DNA of 64,000 nucleotides from [Clostridium] symbiosum (GCA_021769625.1 JAETSN010000018.1:1-64000), one strand, 5' to 3'. Positions 7,620 through 17,663 are shown, counted from the stretch's first letter. Program-made: numbers and translations. The notes: a model not told the origin generated them from the sequence alone.

Positions 7620-8872
7620 AATTATTCTATTTTTTCAGAGGATATCTCTGGATTCGTGTAAGCGGGGATGCATCTTCACGCTTTATCAATCTTTGCGGCA
7701 TCCGGCATATGATGCTCTGGAATATCAAACAGGACGGGGAGTCCTATACCATGTGCATCAGCCTGAAGAGCTTTTTTGAGATGAAGGATATCGTCCGCAA
7801 AACATCCACGAGGGTAGTCATTCTGAAAAGAATCGGACTGCCCTTTCTCATGTCCGGTGTAAAAAAGAGGTGGTTTTTTCCGGCATTTCTTTTTGTTGTC
7901 AGCATTTTGTTCTTCCTGTCCCAGTTTTTGCTCTGGAATATCCATATTCAGGGCAACCAGGAACTCCCGGAGGAGAGCGTCATGCTTTTTCTGGAAGAAC
8001 ATGAGATAAGAAAGGGGATGCTGTTAAAAGATGTGGACACGGAACTGCTGGAGAAGGAGATGCGGAAAACTTTTCAGGAGATCACATGGATCAGCGTCTA
8101 TCTGGACGGCAATTCCCTGACACTGGATATCAAGGAAAACGACAAACCGATACCCGGGGAGGAGCCCGACGGTGAAAAGATCCACAAGGAAGGATTTCTG
8201 GAGGAGGAGACGGGCATAGATATCTGTGCCAGCAAAGCCGGAAAGGTCGCTTCCATCATAACAAGGGAGGGAACGCCTCTTGTGCAGGTGGGAGATGAAG
8301 TGAATGTGGGGGATGTCCTGATCCGGGGAAATGTGGAGATATTTGACAACGAGGGAAACGTGCGTGATATCGTGAATGTCCATGCGGACGGCGATATCAT
8401 GCTGGAATGCAATATCAGCACCAGTTTTGAGATTCCGCTGATGAAGACGGTGAAAACGGAGACTGGAAACTATAAAAAATATACATTCTACAGATACGGG
8501 GACCGCTACAGGATATGGCATCTGTTTGCGATTCCCTATGAGGAATACCAGGCGGTTCCCCATGCCTATTCGCGGACAGGGGAAAAACTGGGGTTTACGC
8601 TGGAGTTCGGAGAGATGGAGATCCGGGAAGTCGTGAAGGTGGTGAGGGAAAAGACCGAGGAGGAATATACGAAGGAGCTTTCCGGCTGTCTGGAAGAATA
8701 TATGGCAAGTTTGTCGGAAAAGGCTATACAAATCAAGGGAAAAAATGTTAGAATAAAAAAGAATGCGAATACTGTAACTATGACAGGAACTCTTAAGGTA
8801 CAGGGATCATTTTTGGAGAGAAAGGAAACAAAGATTCAAAAAGAGTCTTTAGATGATACGGTAGATGAGTGA
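7613..8872 (+). CDS. yqfD: Sporulation protein YqfD
   Basis: A 419-aa membrane protein. The N-terminal 85 residues are cytoplasmic and include RGYLWIRVSG. One transmembrane segment follows (about 87-107), then a large extracytoplasmic region (FLLWNIHIQGN...) with a POTRA-like start. This is the YqfD/SpoIV layout. YqfD is needed for late engulfment-stage sporulation in Bacillus. It overlaps yqfC by 7 bases and phoH by 8, giving a tight operon. Confidence 0.9.
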   Translation: MLKLFYFFRGYLWIRVSGDASSRFINLCGIRHMMLWNIKQDGESYTMCISLKSFFEMKDIVRKTSTRVVILKRIGLPFLMSGVKKRWFFPAFLFVVSILFFLSQFLLWNIHIQGNQELPEESVMLFLEEHEIRKGMLLKDVDTELLEKEMRKTFQEITWISVYLDGNSLTLDIKENDKPIPGEEPDGEKIHKEGFLEEETGIDICASKAGKVASIITREGTPLVQVGDEVNVGDVLIRGNVEIFDNEGNVRDIVNVHADGDIMLECNISTSFEIPLMKTVKTETGNYKKYTFYRYGDRYRIWHLFAIPYEEYQAVPHAYSRTGEKLGFTLEFGEMEIREVVKVVREKTEEEYTKELSGCLEEYMASLSEKAIQIKGKNVRIKKNANTVTMTGTLKVQGSFLERKETKIQKESLDDTVDE

Positions 8873-9884
8873 TTTTGTGGCGCAGATGGAAATACCGGCG
8901 AAGGACCAGCAGGCCCTGTTCGGTATGCAGGACCAGTATATCAAAAGTCTGGAAAAAGCGTATGCCGTCAGTATCTATAACAGGGACGGCAGCGTGAATA
9001 TTAAAGGAAATGAGGAACAGGTACACAGGGTAGAAAACGTGATGAGGCAGCTTTTGTCCCTTTCGAGAAAGGGCGCCGAGATAGCGCAGCAGAATGTGGA
9101 TTATGCGATGGCTTTAGAGCCGGAGGCAAAGGAAGGCATTCTGGCGGAGATCAACGATGACATCATCTGCCACACGATAAACGGAAAGCCGATCAAGCCG
9201 AAGACGATCGGCCAGAAGGAATATGTGGATGCGATCCGGCACAATATGATCGTGTTTGGCTTAGGGCCTGCGGGAACAGGAAAAACCTATCTTGCCATGG
9301 CGATGGCGATCACGGCGTTTAAGCGGGAGGAGGTGGGGCGGATCATCCTCACGAGGCCCGCCATTGAAGCCGGGGAGAAACTGGGCTTTTTGCCCGGAGA
9401 TCTGCAGAGCAAGGTGGATCCTTACCTGCGGCCGCTCTACGATGCCCTGTACCAGATCATGGGGGCGGAATCTTTCCAGCGGAACATGGAAAAGGGACTG
9501 ATCGAAGTGGCGCCCCTCGCCTATATGCGGGGCAGGACGCTGGACAACGCCTACATCATTCTGGACGAGGCGCAGAATACGACGCCGGCGCAGATGAAGA
9601 TGTTTCTGACCAGGATCGGTTTCGGCTCGAAGGTGATCGTCACCGGGGATGCCTCCCAGAAGGATCTGGCGCCGGATATGAAGTCGGGGCTGGATATCGC
9701 GGGAAGGGTGCTGAAAGGAATCGAGGATATCGCATTCTGTGAACTGACCAGCAAAGACGTGGTGCGTCATCCGCTGGTACAAAAAATTGTAAAGGCATAC
9801 GAAACTTATGAAGCAAAAGAAGAAAAACGAAAAGCGGGAAAAGAGCAGGCCGCGAGAAATCGGAAAAATTTCAGCCGCCGGTAA
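8865..9884 (+). CDS. phoH: PhoH family P-loop ATPase
   Basis: A 339-aa cytoplasmic protein. Walker A is GPAGTGKT at residues 134-141, Walker B is IILDEAQN, and a KH-like N-terminal region (about 30-65) precedes them as in PhoL/YbeZ. Family members pair with YbeY in RNA processing and ribosome quality control; here ybeY lies two genes downstream, supporting that link. The last 77 bases overlap the next gene. Confidence 0.93.
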   Translation: MSDFVAQMEIPAKDQQALFGMQDQYIKSLEKAYAVSIYNRDGSVNIKGNEEQVHRVENVMRQLLSLSRKGAEIAQQNVDYAMALEPEAKEGILAEINDDIICHTINGKPIKPKTIGQKEYVDAIRHNMIVFGLGPAGTGKTYLAMAMAITAFKREEVGRIILTRPAIEAGEKLGFLPGDLQSKVDPYLRPLYDALYQIMGAESFQRNMEKGLIEVAPLAYMRGRTLDNAYIILDEAQNTTPAQMKMFLTRIGFGSKVIVTGDASQKDLAPDMKSGLDIAGRVLKGIEDIAFCELTSKDVVRHPLVQKIVKAYETYEAKEEKRKAGKEQAARNRKNFSRR

Positions 9885-11052
9885 AAAGGAAAAAAAGGTA
9901 CTTCTCAAAAATATCATCTGCATGGTGCTTGTGCTGCTTGCCGCTGCAGGCGCCGCCCTGATCGGAAGTGTGCTGACTGGTGCGGATCTGTATTATACGG
10001 TACGAAATCTGGTACTGTGCGGTTCGCCGGCTCTGGCGGCGGTCTTTTCTTTTCAGGCAGGCAGGATCTCGGGAAGTTTTTTCTACGACGACGGGGAATA
10101 TCCGGGCAGATTTCTGAGCCTCTATCTGTGCGGCGTCCTGTGTGCGCTTATTTTTACACAACTGCCGGTGACGGGATGGATGTTCCTGTTTTTTTATGTA
10201 TCTCTGTCCAGAGTATCGGACTCTGTCACGGGCGTCTGCGCAGGGACAAGCCTCCTGATCCTGACTGCGGTGCTCTGCGAGCAGGTATCGCTGTCTGCTT
10301 TTCTGGTATATCTTCTCGGCGGTATGATCGGTATCGCCCTGTTTGCACATCAGAAAGATGAATTTTATACGGCGGTTCCCCTAGGGCTTGCGCTGGGCAG
10401 CCAGCTTCTTCTGATTTTTGCGGGGGAACTGCTGATCCAGAATAAAAAACTGGTCTGGGAGGAGGCGCTCGTCCCCCTTGCCAACACGGTGATGAACTGC
10501 ATCCTGCTGTGCATTTTTATGCAGTATTATATTAACAGGGTCGCCAAAAAAGAGGATAATCTGTATTCGATGCTGAACGATCAGGAATATGCGGTCATGG
10601 TGCAGATGCGGGAGAATGAAAAGGAGGATTACCTGTGCGCGCTTCACACGGCGTATCTGGTGGAACGCATTACTACGGAACTGGATCTGGACGTACGGAG
10701 CGCAAAATGTGCGGCTTATTACGGACACCTGTCTGCGGAAAGACTGGAGAAGATACCGTTTCCCGGGCCGGTCGAAGCATTACTTCTGGAACTGAAAGCG
10801 GGGAAAAAGGCGCTGAAAAAGAAGGAAGCCGTTATCGTGCATATCTGTTATCAGGTGATCAGGGAGATACAAAAGGCAAACAGTCAGAATAAAGCGTCAA
10901 AAACAGACTACGGACAATTGATCGATCAGATGTTTGCCCGGCGTTTTACCATGGAGGCGCTGGCCGAGACGGAGATCACGCTGTCCAATCTGCGCTATAT
11001 CAAAAAACGGCTGCTGGAAGAAAAAATGTATTATGAATTTATGATGGGATAA
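9808..11052 (+). CDS. Shortened, degenerate 7TM-HD protein (YqfF/PgpH-like)
   Basis: A 414-aa protein in the place normally held by yqfF (pgpH), a c-di-AMP phosphodiesterase. A basic N-terminus is followed by about seven or eight hydrophobic segments (33-240) and a cytoplasmic domain. The large extracellular domain of PgpH is absent. In the HD-like region a leading His (LHTAYLVERI) remains, but AYYHDIGK of active enzymes is replaced by AYYGHLSA, so the HD metal pair is lost. It is probably catalytically dead; a regulatory or structural role is possible. Assignment depends on synteny and this weak motif match. Confidence 0.65.
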   Translation: MKQKKKNEKREKSRPREIGKISAAGKKEKKVLLKNIICMVLVLLAAAGAALIGSVLTGADLYYTVRNLVLCGSPALAAVFSFQAGRISGSFFYDDGEYPGRFLSLYLCGVLCALIFTQLPVTGWMFLFFYVSLSRVSDSVTGVCAGTSLLILTAVLCEQVSLSAFLVYLLGGMIGIALFAHQKDEFYTAVPLGLALGSQLLLIFAGELLIQNKKLVWEEALVPLANTVMNCILLCIFMQYYINRVAKKEDNLYSMLNDQEYAVMVQMRENEKEDYLCALHTAYLVERITTELDLDVRSAKCAAYYGHLSAERLEKIPFPGPVEALLLELKAGKKALKKKEAVIVHICYQVIREIQKANSQNKASKTDYGQLIDQMFARRFTMEALAETEITLSNLRYIKKRLLEEKMYYEFMMG

Positions 11053-11084
11053 GGATTTGCAGAGTCAGGGAAGGAGTACAGAAG

Positions 11085-11615
11085 ATGACGGTCTATCTGG
11101 AAAATGAAACAGATGTGGAGTTTGACTTTGATATCAGGGAAACGGCTGATCGTGTGGCGGAAAAAGTGCTGGAGATGGAACAATGCCCCTATGAGACGAT
11201 CGTCAATATCCTGCTGACGGACGATCAGGGGATAAATCAGTTTAACAGGGAGTTTCGCGGGATCGATGCACCCACGGATGTACTTTCTTTTCCAAATCTT
11301 TCCTACGACAGACCGGCGGATTTCGGACAGGTGGAAGAACAGGCGGCGGACTGTTTTGAACCGGATACCGGGGAACTGATACTGGGGGATATCATCATCA
11401 GTACAGATAAAGTGCGGGAACAGGCCGCAAGTTACGGGCATTCCGAAAAGAGGGAGTTCGCTTTCCTGACGGCACACAGTATGCTGCATCTGCTGGGGTA
11501 TGACCATATGACGAAAGAGGAAGCGGCCGGGATGGAGGAAAAGCAGGAGAGGGCGCTCACAGAGCTTCGGATCACAAGGGATGGAAAAGACGAAGGAGAA
11601 ACGGATACTTTATGA
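11085..11615 (+). CDS. ybeY: Endoribonuclease YbeY
   Basis: A 176-aa zinc-dependent ribonuclease that matures 16S rRNA and takes part in ribosome quality control. The metal motif HSMLHLLGYDH gives His131, His135 and His141. The preceding region (PTDVLSFP, GDIIIS) is typical. It has a good ribosome site (GGAAGGAG) and overlaps the next gene by 4 bases (ATGA). It is part of the yqfC-phoH-ybeY cluster. Confidence 0.95.
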   Translation: MTVYLENETDVEFDFDIRETADRVAEKVLEMEQCPYETIVNILLTDDQGINQFNREFRGIDAPTDVLSFPNLSYDRPADFGQVEEQAADCFEPDTGELILGDIIISTDKVREQAASYGHSEKREFAFLTAHSMLHLLGYDHMTKEEAAGMEEKQERALTELRITRDGKDEGETDTL

Positions 11616-13228
11616 AAAAAATGAGTTCTTCGGCAATAGACCTGTTTAAATATAAGATGCTGCTCGTCGGCATGATAAACATATTGGTGCTGTCAGCCGT
11701 ACTTGGCATCCAGGGCGCCGGTTATCTGGGGATTTCCCTCGCGTTACTTACATTTCTGATCTCTTTTCACTCCCTTTGGCTTTCCGCTCTGGTGGCAAAA
11801 TATGTCCGGGGGAGAAATGCGAGAAATCAGCAGAAAAGCGGCAGAAATTTTTTGAAGGGCGCATTGATCTATGTGCTTACTACAGGGACGGTAATCTGCG
11901 CCGTGCTCATTTTTGCCAGCGAATGGCTTGGCAGTTTCCTGATCCGTGATATCCATATCAATATCTGCATTATAGTCATTGCGGTGATCCTGCTCGTGCA
12001 CGGTGTTTCGGAAGCCGTCAGCGGCTACCTGCAGGGAATGGGGTTTGCTATGCCGGTAAAGATTTTTTTGCTGGTGAGACAGGCGGCGATCTTTGCGGGG
12101 AGTGTCGCTGGAATGAAACTTTTGGAAGAGTACGGCGGAAAGGTTGCAAGGCTCAAACATAATGAGATCGTGACCAGCGTTTACGGCGCTTTCGGGTCAC
12201 TTCTCGGCATGCTCGCCGGGAATATCGCGGGATGGATCCTGCTCCTTATATTTTTGCTGCTGCTCCGCGGGGAGCTGCGCAGCATGCGGAGCAGGGACAT
12301 TGCCAGATATCAGGAAAGTGCTTTTCATGGCTTTCGGGTTATGTTCAGCATCGGGCTCATGCAGGGGATCCGGTACGTGCTGTTGCTCTCGCCTCTCTTC
12401 CTAAACTATATTTTATATATCAGATTGTGCAAAAAGGACGGGGATTCGGCATCCTGGATCAAAACAGGAGGGTTCCTGTTTGGGGAGGCAGTCCCAGTCA
12501 TGGCGGTTTTGGTCCTGGGTTTTGCCATTTTAAACCATAAAAATTACAGGCCGCTTGCAGGGCACTGGAAAAATGAAGCTTATTCGCAGTTTCGGGAAAA
12601 AGTGTATGCCATGCTGCTCGGCGTTTTGGGGCTTGCCCTTCCTGTGTGCGCGGCGGTTTCCGTGATGTCGGAACCGATCATGCAATGTCTGACAAAAGAG
12701 GCGGCAAAGGAGGGCGGCGATATCCTGCTCTATGCCGCGGTCTGTGCCGTACTTCTGATCCTGGAGCAGGTGGCGGTAAAGCTGATGGAACTCTGGAATG
12801 AGGTACTGTATTTATTCCTGATCATCGCTGTCAGCTTCGGCGTGCAGACCGCTTTTGCGGTGGCGGCTTTCAGGGCGCTTGATCTCGGGGCAATGGGCAT
12901 TTTGTACGGGGCAATGCTTCAGGCAGCCCTGCTGGTCGTTTTTTTCCTTGTCAAATTTTCAAGGAGGCTGAAATTTTCGGGAGTGCAGATCCAAAGACTG
13001 GTGATGGCATTGATCATCGCGCTGGGAGGGGCATTGATCATGCTGGTGATCTATCTGGCGGCCGGTAAAAAGCTTTCGGCTCCCGTTGCGGTGGCGGTTT
13101 CCGTGATCCCGGGATTTTTGTTATATCTGGCGGCAGTTACCATACTGCGGATATTCAGCGATAAAGATGCGGAATATATGCCGGGCGGGGAATTGTTTTT
13201 ATGGCTGAACAGGGTGCTGCACAGATGA
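11612..13228 (+). CDS. MOP-superfamily (polysaccharide exporter/flippase-like) membrane protein
   Basis: A 538-aa integral membrane protein with 12-14 hydrophobic segments and basic inter-helix loops. The layout fits the MOP superfamily (SpoVB/MurJ/PST-type lipid-linked sugar flippases). No signature motif fixes the substrate. It is translationally coupled to ybeY. Clostridia commonly hold several SpoVB-like flippases, so a role in envelope or cortex precursor export is plausible inference. Confidence 0.65.
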   Translation: MKKMSSSAIDLFKYKMLLVGMINILVLSAVLGIQGAGYLGISLALLTFLISFHSLWLSALVAKYVRGRNARNQQKSGRNFLKGALIYVLTTGTVICAVLIFASEWLGSFLIRDIHINICIIVIAVILLVHGVSEAVSGYLQGMGFAMPVKIFLLVRQAAIFAGSVAGMKLLEEYGGKVARLKHNEIVTSVYGAFGSLLGMLAGNIAGWILLLIFLLLLRGELRSMRSRDIARYQESAFHGFRVMFSIGLMQGIRYVLLLSPLFLNYILYIRLCKKDGDSASWIKTGGFLFGEAVPVMAVLVLGFAILNHKNYRPLAGHWKNEAYSQFREKVYAMLLGVLGLALPVCAAVSVMSEPIMQCLTKEAAKEGGDILLYAAVCAVLLILEQVAVKLMELWNEVLYLFLIIAVSFGVQTAFAVAAFRALDLGAMGILYGAMLQAALLVVFFLVKFSRRLKFSGVQIQRLVMALIIALGGALIMLVIYLAAGKKLSAPVAVAVSVIPGFLLYLAAVTILRIFSDKDAEYMPGGELFLWLNRVLHR

Positions 13229-13369
13229 GATGGAGGCCGCTCCGCAGATATACGTTTTTTCTGATCGAACGTGCTGCGGTAATTATAACGTATTATGGCA
13301 ATGATATAGAATAAAAACAGAAAAAAAGCTGATACTGATAAAAAAGGTTTTGTATGGAATGAGGAAGAG

Positions 13370-13999
13370 ATGAAACTTTTGAAAGGTATCAGCCTGTTTG
13401 TTCTGGCAATAGGTCTATTTTCCATAGGGTGTTTTCTGGGATTTGAGAGCAGGGGATTTTTTTATCCCGGAACAGATACCGGATCGGACAGAGAAAACGC
13501 TGTATCTGATGCGGGTTTAGAGACGGTGCAGGCTTCCGCCCAGGAAGAAAATGTGATCAGCGCAGATACATCTTTTGTGGTGATAGAGGTCAATATGGCA
13601 GACCAGTCGGAAAAGGCGGAGAGTATTCCTGTTCCGACTTATTATATGGGTATGGACCGGGCGGATTTTGAAAAGCAGTTACAGACTTACGACAGCTCGC
13701 CTTCCCTGCAGGAGCTGCAGAAGGGATTTCAGGGGTCGGAGATTAGGAGTTTCTCCGCAAGCAAGGTGGAACTGTGCAAGTTTTATCAGATCCAGGCGGA
13801 AGAGACGGACGAGTATTATTATCTGGCGATCTTTAAAAACAAGGTAGTGGTCTATAAGTCGGATGGAAAGACGATCTACATGGAAACGGATATCCCGGCG
13901 GAGGATCTGCCGGCGGATGTCATGCAGGAGCTGATACAGAGAAGAGTCGTCAATACGGAGGAAGATCTGTATGATTTTCTGGAGTCTTATTCGAGCTGA
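13370..13999 (+). CDS. Membrane-anchored protein with BofC-like C-terminus
   Basis: A 209-aa protein. Residues 5-25 are an N-terminal membrane anchor or signal and residues 30-65 a polar linker. The C-terminal 70 residues (YYLAIFKNKVVVYKSDG ... EDLYDFLESYSS) resemble the BofC C-terminal domain, which in Bacillus inhibits SpoIVB signalling in the forespore. Family placement is by pattern only. It stands alone between the flippase and the flavoprotein. Confidence 0.5.
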   Translation: MKLLKGISLFVLAIGLFSIGCFLGFESRGFFYPGTDTGSDRENAVSDAGLETVQASAQEENVISADTSFVVIEVNMADQSEKAESIPVPTYYMGMDRADFEKQLQTYDSSPSLQELQKGFQGSEIRSFSASKVELCKFYQIQAEETDEYYYLAIFKNKVVVYKSDGKTIYMETDIPAEDLPADVMQELIQRRVVNTEEDLYDFLESYSS

Positions 14000-14040
14000 G
14001 CGGATGTTTGTCTCAGATGATATCAGGTTAAAACAGATAT

Positions 14041-14070
14041 TTGTTCCTATTGGACAGCACCGTTTATACT
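14041..14070 (+). promoter_or_regulatory. Candidate sigma-A promoter for the BaiN/YhiN-like gene
   Basis: TTGTTC (14041-14046), 18-bp spacer, TATACT (14065-14070), ending 41 bases before ATG 14112. Confidence 0.5.
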
Positions 14071-14111
14071 GATTTAATTCTGCGGTATAAATGATAAACG
14101 AGGGATGGAGC

Positions 14112-15605
14112 ATGGACAAGAGGCAGTATCAGGTCATCGTGATCGGCGGCGGCGCTTCCGGTATGGCGGCGGCGATAGCCGCGCTGGAGGAGGAAAGGCT
14201 GCGGGGAGCCGGAAAAGAGCGGGGAAGTGTGCTTCTTCTGGAGAGCAATGACAGGGTAGGGAAAAAAATTCTGGCGACAGGCAACGGGAAATGCAACTTT
14301 ACCCATGAGAATGTCAGTGCGGAACATTACAATACGGATGACATGGGTGTGCTCCAATCCGTTCTTGCGGGCTTTTCGACGGAGGATGCGCTTCGGTTTT
14401 TTGAAAAAATGGGTATGCTCTCAAGGGAGAAGAACGGTTATTTTTATCCGCTGTCCGAGACGGCTTCCACAGTGTTGGATGTACTGCGGCTGCGGCTTTC
14501 GGAGCTTGGGTGCGATATAGTGTGCAATGTCTGCGTGGAAAGGATAGAAAAAAACAAAGAAGGTTTTCTGGTCGGTTTTCGGGAGCAGGAGAGATTGCGG
14601 GAGGCATCCTGCGGCAGCATTATTCTGGCGACTGGCTCCAAAGCCGGTGGGTTTTTGCAAAATAAGCAGGAAGATCCGCTGCGGCTCGCAGGGTCACTGG
14701 GATTACATAGTACGGCGCTGTATCCGGCCCTGACAAAGTGCATCTGCCGGGAAGAACATTATTACAGGCAGCTTGCGGGGGTACGGGCGCAGGTGGAGCT
14801 TGCCCTCTATGCGGAAGATGATCCGGGGAAAAAAACAGGCGGAAGAGCAATAAATGGTCTTGTAGAAAGACAAAACCATAAGAATAGAAGCTGTGCCAAA
14901 GAGCCAATGTCAGGCAGGCCGGATGAGAAGACTGAAAAATGCGGTTTGAAGCTTCTGAAACAAGAGAACGGGGAACTGCAACTCACGAAGGATGGCATAT
15001 CCGGTATCGCTGTGTTTCAGCTTTCAGGAACGATCGCGCAGAAGCTGTCGGAGAAAAAGCGGGTGATCGTGGAGATCAATTTTCTGCCGGGGTTTCGGGA
15101 GGATACGCTTAAGGACTGGGCAAAGAGAAGGCTGTCCCTTTTGCCGGGGCGGTCGCTGGAAGAGTTCTTTTTGGGAGTATTGCATAAGAAGGTGCTCGGC
15201 GTATGCCTGCAGGCGGAAGGTTTTTCGGGAACGATGAAACTTCCTGTTGCAGATGATCATGCAGGACCGGACGGCATGAAAGCCGACAGCGGAACCGGCT
15301 GTGCAATCGGAGGGGATTGTGCGGAAAATAGAGCGGTCACGATGGCCATGTCCGTTATGAAGCGCGCCATGCACTTCACCACAGAAGTGACAGCAGTGTC
15401 AGATATGAGACAGGCGCAGGTATGCCGGGGCGGACTTTCCCTTTCACAGTTTACCGAAAAACTGGAATGTAAGAAGATTCCGGGACTTTTTGCCTGCGGG
15501 GAAGTGCTGAACGTGGACGGGGAGTGCGGCGGCTATAACCTGCATTTTGCGTGGGGATCGGGTGTTCTTGCCGGAAGGGAAGCGATGCGGAAATGCAGAA
15601 AGTGA
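14112..15605 (+). CDS. NAD(P)/FAD-dependent oxidoreductase, HI0933/YhiN/BaiN-like family
   Basis: A 497-aa flavoprotein. The N-terminal dinucleotide motif is VIVIGGGASGMAAAIAAL. The family motif RVGKKILATGNGKCNF follows at about 50, and the C-terminal GGYNLHFAWGSGVLAG closes the FAD site. The central region is longer than usual, with a polar insertion around residues 235-285. Family members include BaiN, which acts on bile-acid intermediates, but most have unknown substrates. ATG 14112 is preceded by GAGGGATGGAG. Confidence 0.85.
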   Translation: MDKRQYQVIVIGGGASGMAAAIAALEEERLRGAGKERGSVLLLESNDRVGKKILATGNGKCNFTHENVSAEHYNTDDMGVLQSVLAGFSTEDALRFFEKMGMLSREKNGYFYPLSETASTVLDVLRLRLSELGCDIVCNVCVERIEKNKEGFLVGFREQERLREASCGSIILATGSKAGGFLQNKQEDPLRLAGSLGLHSTALYPALTKCICREEHYYRQLAGVRAQVELALYAEDDPGKKTGGRAINGLVERQNHKNRSCAKEPMSGRPDEKTEKCGLKLLKQENGELQLTKDGISGIAVFQLSGTIAQKLSEKKRVIVEINFLPGFREDTLKDWAKRRLSLLPGRSLEEFFLGVLHKKVLGVCLQAEGFSGTMKLPVADDHAGPDGMKADSGTGCAIGGDCAENRAVTMAMSVMKRAMHFTTEVTAVSDMRQAQVCRGGLSLSQFTEKLECKKIPGLFACGEVLNVDGECGGYNLHFAWGSGVLAGREAMRKCRK

Positions 15606-15622
15606 AATACCCCGTAGCAATC

Positions 15623-15653
15623 GCCAGATGTTCGTGCAAGCACAGTATCTGGC
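15623..15653. terminator. Inverted repeat between convergent genes (possible bidirectional terminator)
   Basis: GCCAGAT (15623-15629) and ATCTGGC (15647-15653) can pair around a 17-nt loop. It lies between the convergent flavoprotein genes. T-runs are poor on both sides, so termination is uncertain. Confidence 0.4.
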
Positions 15654-15674
15654 TTGTTGCTTGCGGAAATAGAG

Positions 15675-17471
15675 TTATGGATGATACAAAGCCCCGATTT
15701 CTTCCGCAACCTTGATGCCGTCCATAGCGGCGGATGTGATGCCGCCGGCATATCCTGCGCCCTCCCCGCAGGGATAGATCCCGGCGATGTTGCTCTGCAG
15801 GGAGGCGTCACGGTTTATGCGGACAGGGGAGGACGTCCTGCTCTCGATGCCGCAGAGCCAGGCTTCGCCCGAGGCAAATCCGTGTATTTTCCGATCCATT
15901 TCTGTCATGCCCTCCGCAAATGCGGTATTCAGCGGGGCGGGTAAAATGTGTGTGACGTCCGTTTCCTGATAAAGCCCTTTGAGCGCAGGGGAAAAAGGCG
16001 CAAGGACATCAGTACAGGAGACTTTTTCTAAAAGTCCCTGCCGGATCAGCTCCGTCTGGAAATCTTTGTATTTTTGTATCGGTATCTTTCCCTGTGCGGC
16101 TTCATAGGCCCTTTTTTCCAGCTCCCGTTGGAAGATGATCCCGGAGAGCGGGGAATCTGTATCGCCATAATCCTCCGGTGTTACGGAAACGATAATGGCG
16201 CTGTTGGCACAGTCGCCGTCCCTGCTGCTGTAGCTCATGCCGTTCACGGCGAGCATTCCTTTTTCCGAGGAGGCATTTACCACATAGCCGCCCGGACACA
16301 TGCAGAACGAATACACGCCTCTGCCGTCCTTTGCTTTTGCGGTCAGCTTATAGGGCGCCGCACCCAAGAGGGACGCCGCGTCTTTGGTGGGATTGGTATT
16401 TTCGTTTCCATCTTTTTCATCTTTGGTTTCCCATGTTCCATACTGTGTCTCATTGATAAAATGCTGGGGATGCTGCACCCGGAAACCTACGGCGAAAGGC
16501 TTTGCCTCCATATCCAGATGCTTTTCGTATAACATGGCAAGAGTGTCTCTTGCGCTGTGGCCGATGGCGAGCACAAGAATATCCGTTTCGATCCATTCAC
16601 TGCCGTTTACCTCCACGGCGGTGATCTTTTCTGCTTTTTCCGTGTCTGTTTGATCCGCTGACAGGTTTGCAGTACATGCATCATGGGCAGAAGAGCAGGG
16701 AAGATCGGATGTACAGCCAGCATCGAAAGGTATATTTTTTAAACTTGATATGACGCTAGAGACACGGATATCAGTCACCCGGCTTTCAAAGCGCACTTCG
16801 CCGCCGAGGGAGAGAATCTCCTCCCGTATGTTTTTCACGATATTTTTCAGGGCGTCCGTCCCGAGATGGGGTTTCTGATCGTATAGAATACTTTCTTTCG
16901 CTCCGAACTTCACAAAGGTTTTGAGCACATGGGTGTTCCGGCCGTACTTGTCTTTTACAAGGGTATTCAGCTTTCCGTCAGAAAAAGTGCCGGCGCCGCC
17001 CTCGCCGAACTGTACATTGGAATCAGGCTGAAGTTCTCCGCCGCTCCAGAAAGCTTCCACATCGGCGCTTCTTCGTTCCACATCTTTTCCGCGTTCCAGT
17101 AAAAGCGGACAAAATCCCGCTCTTGCCAGTTCCAGTCCGCAGAACAGTCCGGCGGGGCCGGTTCCGATGATCACGGGCCGTTTTGTGAGCGTCTTTTGTC
17201 CGGTGACCTGAAAATGGAAGGTGACAGAGTTATCTTTTGTGATATCATGGTCCTTTTGAAGCTTTTTCAGCAGCCTGTCTTCTTCCCGGCATTTTGCAAG
17301 CAGTGTATAACTGTAAAAAAGATACGGCTTTTTTCTGGCGTCTATGGACTGCCTGGCGATTTTCCAGTCCAGAATATCTTCTTTCCGGCATTTTAATTTC
17401 CGGCAGAGCGCTGTGAAAAGCTGGTTTTCCGTATGTTCTATAGGGCATGTGATCTGATTGATGCGAAGCAT
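15675..17471 (-). CDS. NAD(P)/FAD-dependent dehydrogenase, COG2509-like
   Basis: A 598-aa flavoprotein read from the minus strand. Residues 1-90 are an N-terminal domain typical of the family (KKPYLFYSYTLLAKC). Then come the FAD motif IIGTGPAGLFCGLELARAG, the marker QFGEGGAGTFSDGKL, and a C-terminal GIYPCGEGAGYAGGITSA. Residues near 245-280 hold a Cys-, Ala- and Asp-rich insert. Proteins of this group are of unknown substrate. It is related to the protein at 36209-37588, so the window carries two members. Confidence 0.85.
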   Translation of the reverse strand: MLRINQITCPIEHTENQLFTALCRKLKCRKEDILDWKIARQSIDARKKPYLFYSYTLLAKCREEDRLLKKLQKDHDITKDNSVTFHFQVTGQKTLTKRPVIIGTGPAGLFCGLELARAGFCPLLLERGKDVERRSADVEAFWSGGELQPDSNVQFGEGGAGTFSDGKLNTLVKDKYGRNTHVLKTFVKFGAKESILYDQKPHLGTDALKNIVKNIREEILSLGGEVRFESRVTDIRVSSVISSLKNIPFDAGCTSDLPCSSAHDACTANLSADQTDTEKAEKITAVEVNGSEWIETDILVLAIGHSARDTLAMLYEKHLDMEAKPFAVGFRVQHPQHFINETQYGTWETKDEKDGNENTNPTKDAASLLGAAPYKLTAKAKDGRGVYSFCMCPGGYVVNASSEKGMLAVNGMSYSSRDGDCANSAIIVSVTPEDYGDTDSPLSGIIFQRELEKRAYEAAQGKIPIQKYKDFQTELIRQGLLEKVSCTDVLAPFSPALKGLYQETDVTHILPAPLNTAFAEGMTEMDRKIHGFASGEAWLCGIESRTSSPVRINRDASLQSNIAGIYPCGEGAGYAGGITSAAMDGIKVAEEIGALYHP

Positions 17472-17663
17472 GGGCGTCTCCTGTTCTCTTCTCCGGGATT
17501 GATAAAGATTCCCTGCCTATTGTAATTTATCCGGGGAACAGCGTCAACATAAACTGCTGTATTTCATGTAATACTTACGACAGTTCCTGTTTTATATTCC
17601 TGCCAACTGACAAAGGTGTCAATTATATGTCGATGTTTTGGTAACTCATACGCAAAAAAGATG

